DNA from: Spirochaetota bacterium
Lineage (GTDB): Bacteria > Spirochaetota > Spirochaetia > Treponematales > UBA12059
Assembly (NCBI GenBank): GCA_026398615.1
Contig: JAPLSN010000016.1
Location: 26,292 to 90,291 of the forward strand
Length of the DNA stretch: 64,000 nt
Direction of reading: 5' to 3'
Part shown: one piece after another, positions 43,259 to 52,380 of the stretch
How the letters are laid out: each line of letters begins with the position of its first letter
Numbering within the stretch: position 1 is the stretch's first letter
Translations under genes and position numbers: made by a program
The notes under the pieces: generated by a model
Database searches by the model: none
What the model was told of the DNA's origin: nothing
Seen by the model: the letters and a program-made list of their open reading frames with translations, nothing else

Positions 43259-44311
43259 ATGCGTCATGCCCGCTTCCGCGCCTTCTTTCCGGCCGTCTTC
43301 ATCCTGCTCTCGCTCGTTTCCTGCGACCTTATGGGAAGCTATTACGTTTCGGGGACGGAATCGGAGCGCGACGACCTCAGGCAGCTTGCGAAACTGCTGG
43401 AGGACGACAGGACCTCCGGTCCCGACCGTTTCGCCGTGGTCCAGGAGATCGGCCAGAATTACCTCCGCAGGAAGGCATACGCCAAGCTCGTCAATTTTCT
43501 CGGGGAATATGTCGACGCCAACCCGAAGGATCCCTACAACGCGTACCATCTCTTCTCCATCGCGCATGCCTACGCCGCCATGGACGCGGCACCGATCGCC
43601 GCCATCTATTACGACAGGATCGTCAAGAATTATCCCGATCTCATGGTGAAGGGCGAATCCATCCACCGTACCTGCCTGTTCGAACTCATCGATACCTCCG
43701 CCGACGCCGGGCGCCGGATCGACTACCGCCGCGAACTCATCACCCGATTCCCCGACCGGGTGGATCTCGGGCGGGAGCTCTTTCTCCTCGGGAAGGATTT
43801 CGAGGCGATAGGTGAATGGGACCACGCGATCGAAGCCTACCGGAAGTACCTCCCCTGGTTCGGGAGCCCGATTCCCGGCTACCCCGACGCCTTTTCCTAC
43901 GCCCGCAACATGGTGGATTTCGCGAATTCGCCCAAGGACTGGACCTTCGAGAACCTCCCGGCCCTCGTCGTAGCCGTCAAGGAAGCCCTCGCGTCCGCTT
44001 CGCCATCCAGGCTTTCGAAGCTGCGTTCCAAGGTGAGCTTTTTCGCGATGTCCTGGCATCAGGACCTGAACGACGGCTCGAGCCGCGTCGTCTTCGATTT
44101 TTCGCCCTTCATGGGCGGGCAGCCCATCGCGTTCTCCCCGAACCTGGAGTCCAATTCCAACTCCACGGAAGGCTATCTCCGCACCTGGGGCTGGACCGAC
44201 CGCTCGATGGGGTGGACCTTCTATTTCCGCAAGATCAATTTCCCCGTCGACCCCGAGATCCACGGTCGCTGGGAGTGGGCCGGCATCTACTACGGCGAGC
44301 GCCTCGAATGA
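43259..44311 (+). CDS. TPR-like lipoprotein upstream of a lytic transglycosylase
   Basis: A 350-residue lipoprotein: MRHARFRAFFPAVFILLSLVSC gives a lipobox with C22. The body has helical-repeat character (AYAKLVNFLGEYVDANPKDPYNAY..., AAIYYDRIVKNYPDLMVK...) like TPR/Sel1 adapters, with a beta-rich C-terminal third ending in WGWTDRSMGWTFYFRK. It heads an envelope operon with the MltD-like and secreted genes (ATGA overlap). The ATG lies 7 nt beyond the -10, with no Shine-Dalgarno. A role in placing peptidoglycan enzymes is plausible from context only. Confidence 0.65.
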   Translation: MRHARFRAFFPAVFILLSLVSCDLMGSYYVSGTESERDDLRQLAKLLEDDRTSGPDRFAVVQEIGQNYLRRKAYAKLVNFLGEYVDANPKDPYNAYHLFSIAHAYAAMDAAPIAAIYYDRIVKNYPDLMVKGESIHRTCLFELIDTSADAGRRIDYRRELITRFPDRVDLGRELFLLGKDFEAIGEWDHAIEAYRKYLPWFGSPIPGYPDAFSYARNMVDFANSPKDWTFENLPALVVAVKEALASASPSRLSKLRSKVSFFAMSWHQDLNDGSSRVVFDFSPFMGGQPIAFSPNLESNSNSTEGYLRTWGWTDRSMGWTFYFRKINFPVDPEIHGRWEWAGIYYGERLE

Positions 44312-45678
44312 AGCGTTTCGCCGCAAGTCTGGCCTTCTGCACCGCCATCGCCATGTCCGCCGCCGCCGAGCCGCCGCTGCCCGCCGAGCTGGGAGTCCTG
44401 GATCCGGCAGACGGGGAAACGGCCGCGCCATCCGCGGCGACGGCCGATGAACCCGCCCTCGCGACGCGGCCGCTCCGCGGAAAGGGCGCGCCGGCCGCGA
44501 ATGCGCCGGAACGGGCTCACGCGGCGGAAGCCTGGTACACGCTCGAAATACCCTGGGGCAACCCGGTTTTCGAGCGCTTCCGCGAAGCCTACCTCACGGA
44601 GGGCGGCCGGTCCTGGCTCGATGCTGTCTCGAAGCGTTCGGATCCGTACGCGGACTTCATCAGGGAACGGATACGGTATTACGACCTCCCCGACGAGCTG
44701 TTCTTCCTGCCCTTCGTCGAATCGGAATATTCGCCCTGGGTCGCATCCAGGTCAGGAGCCGCGGGGATATGGCAGTTCATGAAGAATTCCATCGGCGGGT
44801 ACGGCATGCGGGTCGATGACTGGATCGACGAACGCCGCGATTTCTGGAAATCGACGGACGGGGCGCTCCGGAAGCTCCGGGACAACCATCGCGCCCTCGG
44901 GAACTGGAACCTGGCGCTGGCGGCCTACAACGCGGGGCTCGGGGCCGTGACCCGGGTGGTGAAGAAGGGCGGAAGCTCCGACTTTTACGAACTGTGCGAC
45001 AAGGGCTTCTTCAAGCGGGAAACGACGCTGTACGTACCCAAGTTCATGGCGATCGTGACGACGGCCATGTACGGCGGACGCAACGGGCTCCCGACGCCCT
45101 GGCGGTCGCCCGTGCGCTGGGAGCTCGTCCCGCTTTCGAAGCCGGTCGACGTGACGATGCTCTCCGACGCCGCGGGAATCGGAAGCGAGATCCTCAAGGC
45201 CGGCAATGCGGAACTCAAGTACAACGTGACGCCGCCCGACGGCGCATACTCGCTCAAGGTCCCTTCCGAGCATGCGGCCGCCGTCCGCGCGGCCCTCGGA
45301 CGGAAGGATATCGCGCTCATGCGCTTCTACCTCCACAAGGTAAGATCGGGGGATACCCTGTCGGCCCTGGCGCGGTATTACGAGGTCACCCTCCAGATGA
45401 TCCTCAAGTACAACAAGGGCCTCAAGCCGGAGCTGATCCGCATCGGCCAGACCATCGTGATTCCCGCGCTCAAGGACAAGAAACCCTATGTCTCGGCCGA
45501 GGTGGCATCGGAAGGCGGTATCGAATTCGCGGGGTCGTACGTCGTAGCCAGGGGCGATACCCTCTGGAGCCTTTCGCTCCGCTTCCACGTGCAGCCCGAA
45601 ACCCTGGCCGAGCGGAACGGGCTGACGCTGGAATCCATTCTTCGCGAAGGCATGACCCTGAAAGTGCCGAAAATCTGA
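44308..45678 (+). CDS. MltD-like lytic transglycosylase with two LysM domains
   Basis: A 456-residue exported enzyme. A signal peptide (MKRFAASLAFCTAIAMSAAA) and an Ala-rich linker precede an SLT/lysozyme-like domain at about 75-270. Catalytic E138 lies in FVESEYSPWVASRSGAAG, and WQFM, LAAYNAG and the later YVPKF are classic MltD motifs. Two LysM peptidoglycan-binding modules follow, HKVRSGDTLSALARYY at about 349-392 and VARGDTLWSLSLRFHV at about 415-456. It cleaves glycan strands with 1,6-anhydro ends during wall turnover. It overlaps the TPR lipoprotein stop (ATGA) and its own stop overlaps the next start (TGATG), so the three envelope genes are translationally linked. Confidence 0.9.
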   Translation: MKRFAASLAFCTAIAMSAAAEPPLPAELGVLDPADGETAAPSAATADEPALATRPLRGKGAPAANAPERAHAAEAWYTLEIPWGNPVFERFREAYLTEGGRSWLDAVSKRSDPYADFIRERIRYYDLPDELFFLPFVESEYSPWVASRSGAAGIWQFMKNSIGGYGMRVDDWIDERRDFWKSTDGALRKLRDNHRALGNWNLALAAYNAGLGAVTRVVKKGGSSDFYELCDKGFFKRETTLYVPKFMAIVTTAMYGGRNGLPTPWRSPVRWELVPLSKPVDVTMLSDAAGIGSEILKAGNAELKYNVTPPDGAYSLKVPSEHAAAVRAALGRKDIALMRFYLHKVRSGDTLSALARYYEVTLQMILKYNKGLKPELIRIGQTIVIPALKDKKPYVSAEVASEGGIEFAGSYVVARGDTLWSLSLRFHVQPETLAERNGLTLESILREGMTLKVPKI

Positions 45679-46547
45679 TGATGACGCGACGGATTTTCCC
45701 TTTCCTGGCTTTTCTCCTTTTCGCCTCCCTCTCCGCCTTCGCCCAGGGTTCGCCCTACGTCGTCGGAGCCCGCATCGACTGGCTCGGGCAGAAACTGGTG
45801 GTGGACATCAGCCTGGATCTCGGGAAAGCGGCCTTGCGGATGCCCCAGGCGCGTTCCGAAGCCGAGCGAATGGTCACCCGCGACCTTTCGTCCCTCATCA
45901 AGGACGCCGTGTTCGCGATTCTCGTCGATTCGTGGCGCGACGTCGGGGCGACGACGGACGACGGGACGCTGGGGATCGACGAGCTCCTCGGCCTGCTGGG
46001 CGGGGGCACGCGGACGAGCGCCCGGTTCTCCGGGGATTTCACGAAATATCTCACGTCCTACGAATTCGCCCTCACCCGGCTTTCGGCGCTCTACGTGCGG
46101 CATTCCATACCGTACGACGTGCCGCCGTCGCTGCGTTTCGTGCCGACCAAGCCGTACACGGGCATCGTCATCTACGCCGCGGGACTGTACCCGGTGCAGG
46201 GGGAATTCATCAAGGCGGCGCTGGCGCCCTGCCTCTTTCCGAGGATCTACGACGAGAACATGTCCCTCGTGCTCGAGCGGAACATGATGTCACCCGATGC
46301 CGTGCGGCGCTGGGGCACGGTCGCCTACGCGAAAGAGCTTGCGGGATCCTCGCTCGAAGCGAGGGTCGGCGACGACCCGATCCGGATCATGGCCTACCGG
46401 GTGTTCGGGACCAACCGGACCGACATCGTCATCACCGAGGAGGATTCGCTCAAGATCCTCAACCTTCCGGAAAACCGCGCCCTCCTCCGCGAAGGGCGGA
46501 TCGTCGTCATCCTGGATGCTCCCGAACCCGGGTCCGGCGGGAATTGA
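45678..46547 (+). CDS. Secreted hypothetical protein of the transglycosylase operon
   Basis: A 289-residue exported protein with a signal peptide (RRIFPFLAFLLFASLSAFAQ). The mature part has repeated strand-like segments (DWLGQKLVVDISLDLGKAAL, YTGIVIYAAGLYPVQGEF, RIVVILDAPE) but no family I can name; spirochaete genomes often carry such proteins beside wall hydrolases. The start overlaps the transglycosylase stop; ATG 45681 is an alternative in the same codon run. Function unknown, periplasmic or surface. Confidence 0.6.
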   Translation: MMTRRIFPFLAFLLFASLSAFAQGSPYVVGARIDWLGQKLVVDISLDLGKAALRMPQARSEAERMVTRDLSSLIKDAVFAILVDSWRDVGATTDDGTLGIDELLGLLGGGTRTSARFSGDFTKYLTSYEFALTRLSALYVRHSIPYDVPPSLRFVPTKPYTGIVIYAAGLYPVQGEFIKAALAPCLFPRIYDENMSLVLERNMMSPDAVRRWGTVAYAKELAGSSLEARVGDDPIRIMAYRVFGTNRTDIVITEEDSLKILNLPENRALLREGRIVVILDAPEPGSGGN

Positions 46548-46586
46548 CGGCCCGCCGCCAACGGTACGCCGTCCCTCGCCGGAAAC

Positions 46587-47096
46587 CTACAGGGCGCCGC
46601 GCGCCGCGGCCAGGGCCGAACCGTAATCCGGTTCCTGCCCGATCTCGGGAACCTGTTGCGCGTACAACACCCTGTCGTTCCTGTCCAGCACCACGACCGC
46701 TCGGGAAAGCAGTCCCGCGAGCGGGCCGTCGACGATCTCCGCGCCCCAGGCCTTCCCGAAATCGCGGCCGCGCAGTTCGGAGAGCGTCACCACCGCGTCG
46801 ATGGCCTCGGCCTGGCAGAATCGCGACTGGGCGAAGGGCAGATCCCGGCTCACCGTGAGCACCACGACGCCCTTCAGCTCCTTCACCTTGGCGTTGAAGG
46901 ATCGGGCGCTCGTCGCGCAGACGCCCGTGTCCAGGCTCGGGACGATGTTCAGTATCTTGACAAGACCCGCGAACGCGGCGAGCCCGACGTCCGAGAGATC
47001 CGACTTCGTGAGCCTGAAGTCGGGAACCTTGCTTCCCTTGACCGGCAATTCGCCGGACGTATGGATGGGATTTCCCTTGAGCGTGATCGTGGCCAT
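46587..47096 (-). CDS. tpx: Thiol peroxidase
   Basis: A 169-residue atypical two-cysteine peroxiredoxin that reduces hydrogen and alkyl hydroperoxides. The active-site PSLDTGVC contains T57 and peroxidatic C60, and the resolving cysteine is C94 in SRFCQAEA, the spacing typical of Tpx. The N-terminus ATITLKGNPIHTSGELPVKG is also diagnostic. AGGAGG precedes the ATG; promoter TTTACC-17-TATACT lies upstream. A member of full normal length. Confidence 0.93.
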   Translation of the reverse strand: MATITLKGNPIHTSGELPVKGSKVPDFRLTKSDLSDVGLAAFAGLVKILNIVPSLDTGVCATSARSFNAKVKELKGVVVLTVSRDLPFAQSRFCQAEAIDAVVTLSELRGRDFGKAWGAEIVDGPLAGLLSRAVVVLDRNDRVLYAQQVPEIGQEPDYGSALAAARGAL

Positions 47097-47131
47097 TCCT
47101 TCATCCTCCTGGTTTCCGTCGTCATCAGTCC

Positions 47132-47160
47132 AGTATACGCATAGGTAAAGCTCCGGTAAA
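47132..47160 (-). promoter_or_regulatory. Promoter of tpx
   Basis: Minus-strand TTTACC (47160-47155), 17-bp spacer, TATACT (47137-47132), giving a leader of about 28 nt with AGGAGG. Confidence 0.6.
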
Positions 47161-47268
47161 ACCGAAAGCGGCCCAATGCAGAGCGCAGGGTCGTGTTGCC
47201 CCGTTTCCCGGCCATGGCGGCACTCGGGGCGGGAACCGCGCCGGGTGCCGCGGGTTGAAGGCACCGGC

Positions 47269-47297
47269 GTGAAAGAACGGATGGATCGTCGTATACT
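47269..47297 (+). promoter_or_regulatory. Putative promoter of the secreted beta-rich gene
   Basis: GTGAAA (47269-47274, 4/6), 17-bp spacer, TATACT (47292-47297). The ATG is only 7 nt beyond, implying a leaderless transcript. Confidence 0.5.
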
Positions 47298-47304
47298 GGG
47301 ATCC

Positions 47305-48042
47305 ATGCAAAGAACAACGATCCCCGTCCTTTCAGCCATCGTCGCCCTTTCCCTGGCTCCCTGTTCCGCCGAACCCGCACCGGTGAGGACCATCACGGTC
47401 GTTGACGGACTGATCTCCGGGTCCGCGGGCACGCTCGCCGTGGACGAAGCCCTGCTCGTCAGGCTCGGGAAGCTGTTCACCGTCGTCGGGATGGCGGGAT
47501 TTTCGCTTTCGGACGATGAATCCCGCGTATGGCGCGGGGGGCTCGGGGGCGCGTTTTCATTCGGCGGCGGGTTCTACGTCGACGGGCACTACGTCCTGGC
47601 CTGGGACGAGAGCGGGGCATACGGAACGCACGAAGCCGAAGCCGCGTTCAACGCGGAAAACGATCGCGCCTGGGGCGCGATGCGCGAAACCCTGCGCTGG
47701 AACGACGGGACCCTGTCCTCGGTATCGAAGCTCCAGGGCAGGTACTCGTTCACGCGGCGCTTCTCCGCGATCGCCATGTACTCCTTCGCGTGGGAACGGA
47801 ACGTCGGGTTCGGGAACGCGTTCTGGCTCGAAGGTACCTTCCTGCCGGCGCCGCAGGTCGGCCTGCGGTTGGGCAGTACCCTTTCGCTCGATACGGACGG
47901 GACCTTCGCGCCGGCCGCGAATTGCGGTTTCGACCTTCGTCCGCACGGCGACCTGCGTATTTCCTGGTCCTTCGAACGTACATTCTCCTCCGGCGACGGA
48001 TCCTGGCGGCACGTGGCCGCGCTCGACCTGGCGATACGCTGA
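47305..48042 (+). CDS. Secreted beta-rich hypothetical protein (possible outer-membrane barrel)
   Basis: A 245-residue exported protein with a signal peptide (MQRTTIPVLSAIVALSLAPC...AEP). The mature sequence alternates polar and aromatic residues in strand pairs (GLGGAFSFGGGFYVDGHYVL, FSAIAMYSFAWERNVGFGN, DLRISWSFERTFSSGDGSWR) like a small outer-membrane beta-barrel, though it ends in AIR rather than an aromatic residue. ATG 47281 is in frame, but 47305 directly opens the signal peptide. No family recognised. Confidence 0.5.
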   Translation: MQRTTIPVLSAIVALSLAPCSAEPAPVRTITVVDGLISGSAGTLAVDEALLVRLGKLFTVVGMAGFSLSDDESRVWRGGLGGAFSFGGGFYVDGHYVLAWDESGAYGTHEAEAAFNAENDRAWGAMRETLRWNDGTLSSVSKLQGRYSFTRRFSAIAMYSFAWERNVGFGNAFWLEGTFLPAPQVGLRLGSTLSLDTDGTFAPAANCGFDLRPHGDLRISWSFERTFSSGDGSWRHVAALDLAIR

Positions 48043-48061
48043 CGGCCGCGGTATCGATCGC

Positions 48062-49141
48062 ATGACGAGCGACGGAAACCCGGCGGGCCTGGACGGACGC
48101 GCCGACGGGGCGGAACACACCGTATCCGATGCCGAATTCGGCTTGAGGAAGATCCTCCTTGCGCGCGGCGAGGAGATCGGCCGCCTGCGCGCCCTCCTGG
48201 CCGAGAGCGAGAGCGAGCGCAGGCGGCTCGCCGACGAAATCCTGCGCGATCCGCGAACCGGCTATTACGGCGCGTCCGTCTTCGCGAAGCACCTGTCCGA
48301 GGCCATCATGTTCGCGCGCGACCTGGGCGGCAGCGGTTTCGTCGTGGCGGCCGAGCTGGCCGGCATCGATTCGATTTCCAACTCCTTCGGGGCCGCTTCC
48401 GCCGAGGATGCCGTGGCCAGGGCCGCGTCCTTCCTGCGGGGATTCTTCCCCGGCGATTCCCTCGCCTTCCGGCTCGGCCCCGTACGTTTCGCGTGGACCC
48501 TGCTCGGCTCCGATGCAGGCGCGGCAGCCGGAATCGCGAACCGCGCGAGGCTGGGTCTTTTCGAAGCCGATATCTTCGAAGCCAAGGTCACAGGGGCCTT
48601 CGCGATGCTCGACCTGTCGGAGTTCGTCTCCCTGCGCGGCTCGCCCGCGGATGCCGCCGCCGACGCGGCCGAACGCGTCGTGGAGCTCCTGGCCGCGGCC
48701 CGGGCTTCGGGCGGGGAACGCGTCGAATCCGGCGTCGAGACCCTGGAGGAGATCGGGGGGCTCCCGCTCGCCTGTGTGGTGGAACCGGATTCCTGGCACG
48801 CGGCAGCGCTCGTGGAACGGCTGCGTGCGAACGGCTGGGAGGTCGAGCGATTCGCCGACGGCGAGACTGCGTGGGAATCCATCCTGCGGATGAAGCCGGA
48901 CGTCGTGATCTCCGAGCTGGACGTCCCGAGGCTGGACGGCTTCGCGCTCCGGCGGGCCATGCGTTCGGATTCCGGACTCCACGATGTCCCCTACGTCCTC
49001 GTCGCCGACATCAAGAACGATTCCGCGATCCGGGAAGCCGCCTCGCTCGGCATCCTGTGGTACTTCAAGAAGCCGTACCACATGGCAGAACTCGAAGGCG
49101 TCGTTTCCGCGCTCGCCGAAGGGATACGGAGGCTTTCGTGA
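48062..49141 (+). CDS. Degenerate GGDEF - pseudo-receiver regulatory protein
   Basis: A 359-residue cytoplasmic protein. A coiled-coil-like N-terminus (about 30-60, LRALLAESESERRRLADEIL) leads into a GGDEF-like domain opening DPRTGYYGASVFAKHLSEAI, whose active-site stretch reads FRLGPVRFAWTLL instead of GGDEF, so no cyclase activity is expected. Residues about 238-355 are a response-regulator receiver: acidic pocket VVEPD, the phosphoacceptor position occupied by E285 in VISELDVPRLDG, and conserved K337 in FKKPYH. Glutamate there usually mimics constant phosphorylation. The GTGA overlap with the polysaccharide-synthase gene suggests it regulates that enzyme. No Shine-Dalgarno is visible at 48062. 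Confidence 0.65.
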   Translation: MTSDGNPAGLDGRADGAEHTVSDAEFGLRKILLARGEEIGRLRALLAESESERRRLADEILRDPRTGYYGASVFAKHLSEAIMFARDLGGSGFVVAAELAGIDSISNSFGAASAEDAVARAASFLRGFFPGDSLAFRLGPVRFAWTLLGSDAGAAAGIANRARLGLFEADIFEAKVTGAFAMLDLSEFVSLRGSPADAAADAAERVVELLAAARASGGERVESGVETLEEIGGLPLACVVEPDSWHAAALVERLRANGWEVERFADGETAWESILRMKPDVVISELDVPRLDGFALRRAMRSDSGLHDVPYVLVADIKNDSAIREAASLGILWYFKKPYHMAELEGVVSALAEGIRRLS

Positions 49142-51999
49142 CCTCTGGCGGCCCCGCGATCTTCTCGCTCGCGCTCATCGCACTCGACGCCGCGATGGTG
49201 GTAGCGCTCTTCGCGGTCAAGCGCCGTGAAAAAAAGCGGTTCAGGCGCACGAGCGCCGCGCTCGCCGCGATCGTTCCCCCGCTGGAACGGGGCGAGGCGC
49301 TGCCCGGCGACATTCCCCGCTCCGAGGTCTTCGACGCCGTGGTCGCGGGCGAGGACCGTTTCGTGCTGTCCCGGGCCGCCCGCGAGACGGTGGCACGCCG
49401 GATGGGACTCGGCCGGGAGTGGCGCCGCGAGATCTCGCGGCTGTCGAGCGGGTCCAGGACCGTCCGCGCCCTCGGCGCCTTCCGCCTGCGCTACTTCGAC
49501 CGTGAACGTTCGGTGGAAGCGCTCAACGCGCGCCTCCGCGTGGAGCGCACGCGGACGGTGAAGCTCCGGATCGCGGATTCCCTCGTGAACCTCGGCGAGG
49601 CGGTATCCGTCGACGCGATCCTCGATTCCCTCCACGGCGAATCGCCGGAGTTCGCGGAGCGGATGGTCGCGGTCTGTTCCCCGCTGGCCGGTGCCTTCGC
49701 CGCCGCCTTCGCGCGGAGGAAGCCCGTCGACGAATCGGAGCGGCTCTTCTTCATCCGATCGGCTCGCCGCTACCCATGCGAGGCGTACGGTGACTTCCTC
49801 CTCGCCGAGGCCGAACGGGGAGGACCCCTCGGCCGCGAAGCCGCGCGCGTCCTCTTGAAGACGAGGCCGTCCGTCCTGGAATCCCCACGCTTCCTTTCGA
49901 ACCCGGATCCGGACGTGCGTTCGATCGCCGTCGGCTCATTAGGCCGCAGGGACGACCCGGCCGGCATCGAACGGCTGTTCTCCTTCCTCTCCGACCCGGA
50001 GACGCGCGACGCCGGCATGTACGCGTTGCGCGTGCTCGTGTCCCGGAGCGCGGGGAACCTGAAGCGCATCCTCAGACGCTTCTACAGGGAAGAGGATCCC
50101 GTGGTTCGGGACGCGCTCGCCGATATCCTCCAGGACCGCATCGACTTCTTCCTGTACGACATCCTCACGCAGCGGGGGATGGCCGTCAGGAAGCTCGCGG
50201 AAACCCTGCTCGACTCGGGCCGTCCCTTCGGGATCGCGTCGTTCCTGAACCGGAATCGCGACCCTCGCATCGAGGAGGAGATCTTCCGCTCCGTCAGGCC
50301 CAGGCTCGCGGGGCGGGACGACCTGGCGCGGGGTTTCGCCGCCGCGCTCAAGCCGGACGTACGGGAGAGGCTCGGGCTGCCGCCGTCCGAAACGCCCGGG
50401 CGGACGCGGCGCCCGGTGGCCAAGCCCGAGGACCGGCCCGTCATGATCGCCGCGTTGTTCCTGCTGGTCCTGGCGCCGGTTGCCGCGTTCATGCTCGGGA
50501 GAGGCCCGGCCGGAATCGACCCCGCCGCCGCCCTTTCGTCCTTCTCCAGGGGATACGTGAGCACCTTCGCCTTCTACGCGATCGCGGTGAACGCGGTGTC
50601 GCTTTTCCTCCTCTTCTTCTCGACGAGGGAGCTCGCGGAACGCCTCCGGGCCAAGCGATCGCGGTCCGCCTCGTCGCTCTACACGGAAAACATGCTGCCG
50701 TCGGTTTCCATCATCGTGCCGGCCTTCCGCGAGGAAAAGTCGATCGTTGAATCCGTGAAAGCCCTCCTCAACATGAAGTACCCGGAATACGAAGTCATCG
50801 TGGTGAACGACGGTTCGCCGGACCGGACGATGGAAACCCTGATCGAATCCTTCGGGCTCGAACGCACGGAGCCGAGGCGGATCTCGGTCATCGGGACGGA
50901 GCCGACGCTCGGGTGGTACCGCTGCCCGGGCAGGCCGGAACTCCTGGTCATCGACAAGGCCAACGGCGGCAAGGCGGACGCGCTCAACGCGGGGATAGAG
51001 GCCGCGCGCCGCGATTACGTCTGCGGCATCGACGCCGACTCGATCCTCGAGCCCGACGCCCTCCTCCGCGCCGCCGCGCTCACGCTCGACAGCGAGGAAG
51101 AACTCGTGGCCGCCGGCGGGAACATCCTCCCGGTGAACGGCTGCGACATCAGGTCGGGCGACCTCGCGCGCATCGGGATCCCCTCGTCGCCCATCGCCGC
51201 GTTCCAGACGGTGGAGTACCTCCGGGCCTTCCTCTCCGGTCGGCTCGGCTGGGCGAGGCTCAAGTGCCTCCTCATCATATCCGGGGCCTTCGGGCTCTTT
51301 TCGCGCAAGCGCGTGGTCGAGGCCGGCGGCTACATGACCCGGAACGGTCCGATGCGCAAGGACACGGTGGGCGAAGACATGGAACTCGTCGTCAGGCTTG
51401 CGCGCACCTTGCGCGAGCGAAATATCCCGCACGCGATCCGCTACGCCTTCGACGCGAACTGCTGGACCGAAGTGCCTGAGGACCTGCGCACCCTCTCGCG
51501 GCAGCGCGACCGTTGGCAGCGCGGCCTCCTCGAAATCCTTTCGCGCCACCGCGCCATGATCATGAACCCGCGCTATGGCCGCATCGGCCTCGTCGGCATG
51601 CCATACTACCTCCTTTTCGAGACGATCGGCCCGTTCTACGAGTTGCTCGGCTACGCCGCGGCGACGGTGTCGCTGGCGCTGGGACTCATCGATGCCGGGA
51701 CCGCGCTCTTCGCCTTCGCATCCGCGGTGCTCAGCGGCGTCCTCGTGTCCGTGGCATCGCTGGCCGCCGCCGAGCGGCAGGTGCTCTATTTCTCGGTGAA
51801 GGAAACGTGGAAGCTCCTCGCGTTCGCGGTCCTCGAGAATTTCGGCTACCGCCAGCTCATGGGCGCCACGCGCGCCACCGCCTACGTCGGTTATCTCTTC
51901 GGCCACGGCGGCTGGGGCGCCCAGAAGCGCAAAGGCTTTGCCGCCGGCACGGCGGGAACCGGGACGGCGGGAACCGGGACGAAGCCAGCGGCACCCTAG
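49138..51999 (+). CDS. HEAT-repeat / GT2 processive glycosyltransferase fusion
   Basis: A 953-residue membrane protein. A first helix (about 5-26) is followed by a cytoplasmic alpha-helical HEAT-like region (about 90-415: LNARLRVERTRTVKLRIADSL, NPDPDVRSIAVGSLGRRDDP), two more helices (about 437-495), a GT2 domain and C-terminal helices. GT2 catalytic residues are present: D558 (VNDGSP), D632/D634 (GIDADS), D747 (VGEDME) and Q789-RDRW-793, the QxxRW of processive beta-glycan synthases such as PgaC/BcsA. It likely polymerises an exopolysaccharide. The GTG start overlaps the regulator stop by 4 nt. The C-terminal GTAGTGTAG tract is a 15-bp repeat, and the TAG stop is inside the CTAG flank of the MITE-like element. 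Confidence 0.75.
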   Translation: MTSGGPAIFSLALIALDAAMVVALFAVKRREKKRFRRTSAALAAIVPPLERGEALPGDIPRSEVFDAVVAGEDRFVLSRAARETVARRMGLGREWRREISRLSSGSRTVRALGAFRLRYFDRERSVEALNARLRVERTRTVKLRIADSLVNLGEAVSVDAILDSLHGESPEFAERMVAVCSPLAGAFAAAFARRKPVDESERLFFIRSARRYPCEAYGDFLLAEAERGGPLGREAARVLLKTRPSVLESPRFLSNPDPDVRSIAVGSLGRRDDPAGIERLFSFLSDPETRDAGMYALRVLVSRSAGNLKRILRRFYREEDPVVRDALADILQDRIDFFLYDILTQRGMAVRKLAETLLDSGRPFGIASFLNRNRDPRIEEEIFRSVRPRLAGRDDLARGFAAALKPDVRERLGLPPSETPGRTRRPVAKPEDRPVMIAALFLLVLAPVAAFMLGRGPAGIDPAAALSSFSRGYVSTFAFYAIAVNAVSLFLLFFSTRELAERLRAKRSRSASSLYTENMLPSVSIIVPAFREEKSIVESVKALLNMKYPEYEVIVVNDGSPDRTMETLIESFGLERTEPRRISVIGTEPTLGWYRCPGRPELLVIDKANGGKADALNAGIEAARRDYVCGIDADSILEPDALLRAAALTLDSEEELVAAGGNILPVNGCDIRSGDLARIGIPSSPIAAFQTVEYLRAFLSGRLGWARLKCLLIISGAFGLFSRKRVVEAGGYMTRNGPMRKDTVGEDMELVVRLARTLRERNIPHAIRYAFDANCWTEVPEDLRTLSRQRDRWQRGLLEILSRHRAMIMNPRYGRIGLVGMPYYLLFETIGPFYELLGYAAATVSLALGLIDAGTALFAFASAVLSGVLVSVASLAAAERQVLYFSVKETWKLLAFAVLENFGYRQLMGATRATAYVGYLFGHGGWGAQKRKGFAAGTAGTGTAGTGTKPAAP

Positions 52000-52000
52000 G

Positions 52001-52231
52001 AGCCTGTCGGACTTTGGACCGCGAAGTATGTTTTTCAGGAAAAACAATAAGTAAATTTTGGTGATAAAGAATTTTGAGCGTTTTTTCACGCTTATTGGCC
52101 GATCTCGGCGCCCCACGGCGTAAAATCGGCTCGTCAATCGGGCCATACGGGAAGTATGGCCCGATTGACGAGCCAATTTTCCACTCGCGGCTCGCCTTCG
52201 CTGGGCCAAAATCCAAAGTCCGACAGACTCC
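52001..52231. mobile_element. MITE-like non-autonomous element
   Basis: About 230 bp bounded by 19-bp inverted repeats, GAGCCTGTCGGACTTTGGA at the left and the near-perfect complement at the right (52213-52231), flanked on both sides by CTAG, as expected for a 4-bp target duplication. The centre holds a 21-bp perfect hairpin (GGCTCGTCAATCGGGCCATA and its complement, about 52127-52173). Composition is AT-richer than the neighbours. There is no transposase gene. Confidence 0.75.
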
Positions 52232-52380
52232 TAGCCGTCATCAGCCGGTTCCGACGCATTTCAACGATACTGTCGGTCGTCGTCTACCGGGGCGAGACGA
52301 GGCGGGATTGGCCGAAGTCCGGCGTCGGTTTCCTCCGGTGGGAAGCGTGCTCCTGATCGAGGCTACACCGGGACGTCCAT
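52232..52380. other. Intergenic remainder between convergent genes
   Basis: I see no gene, hairpin or promoter in this stretch beyond the right end of the MITE-like element. Confidence 0.5.
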
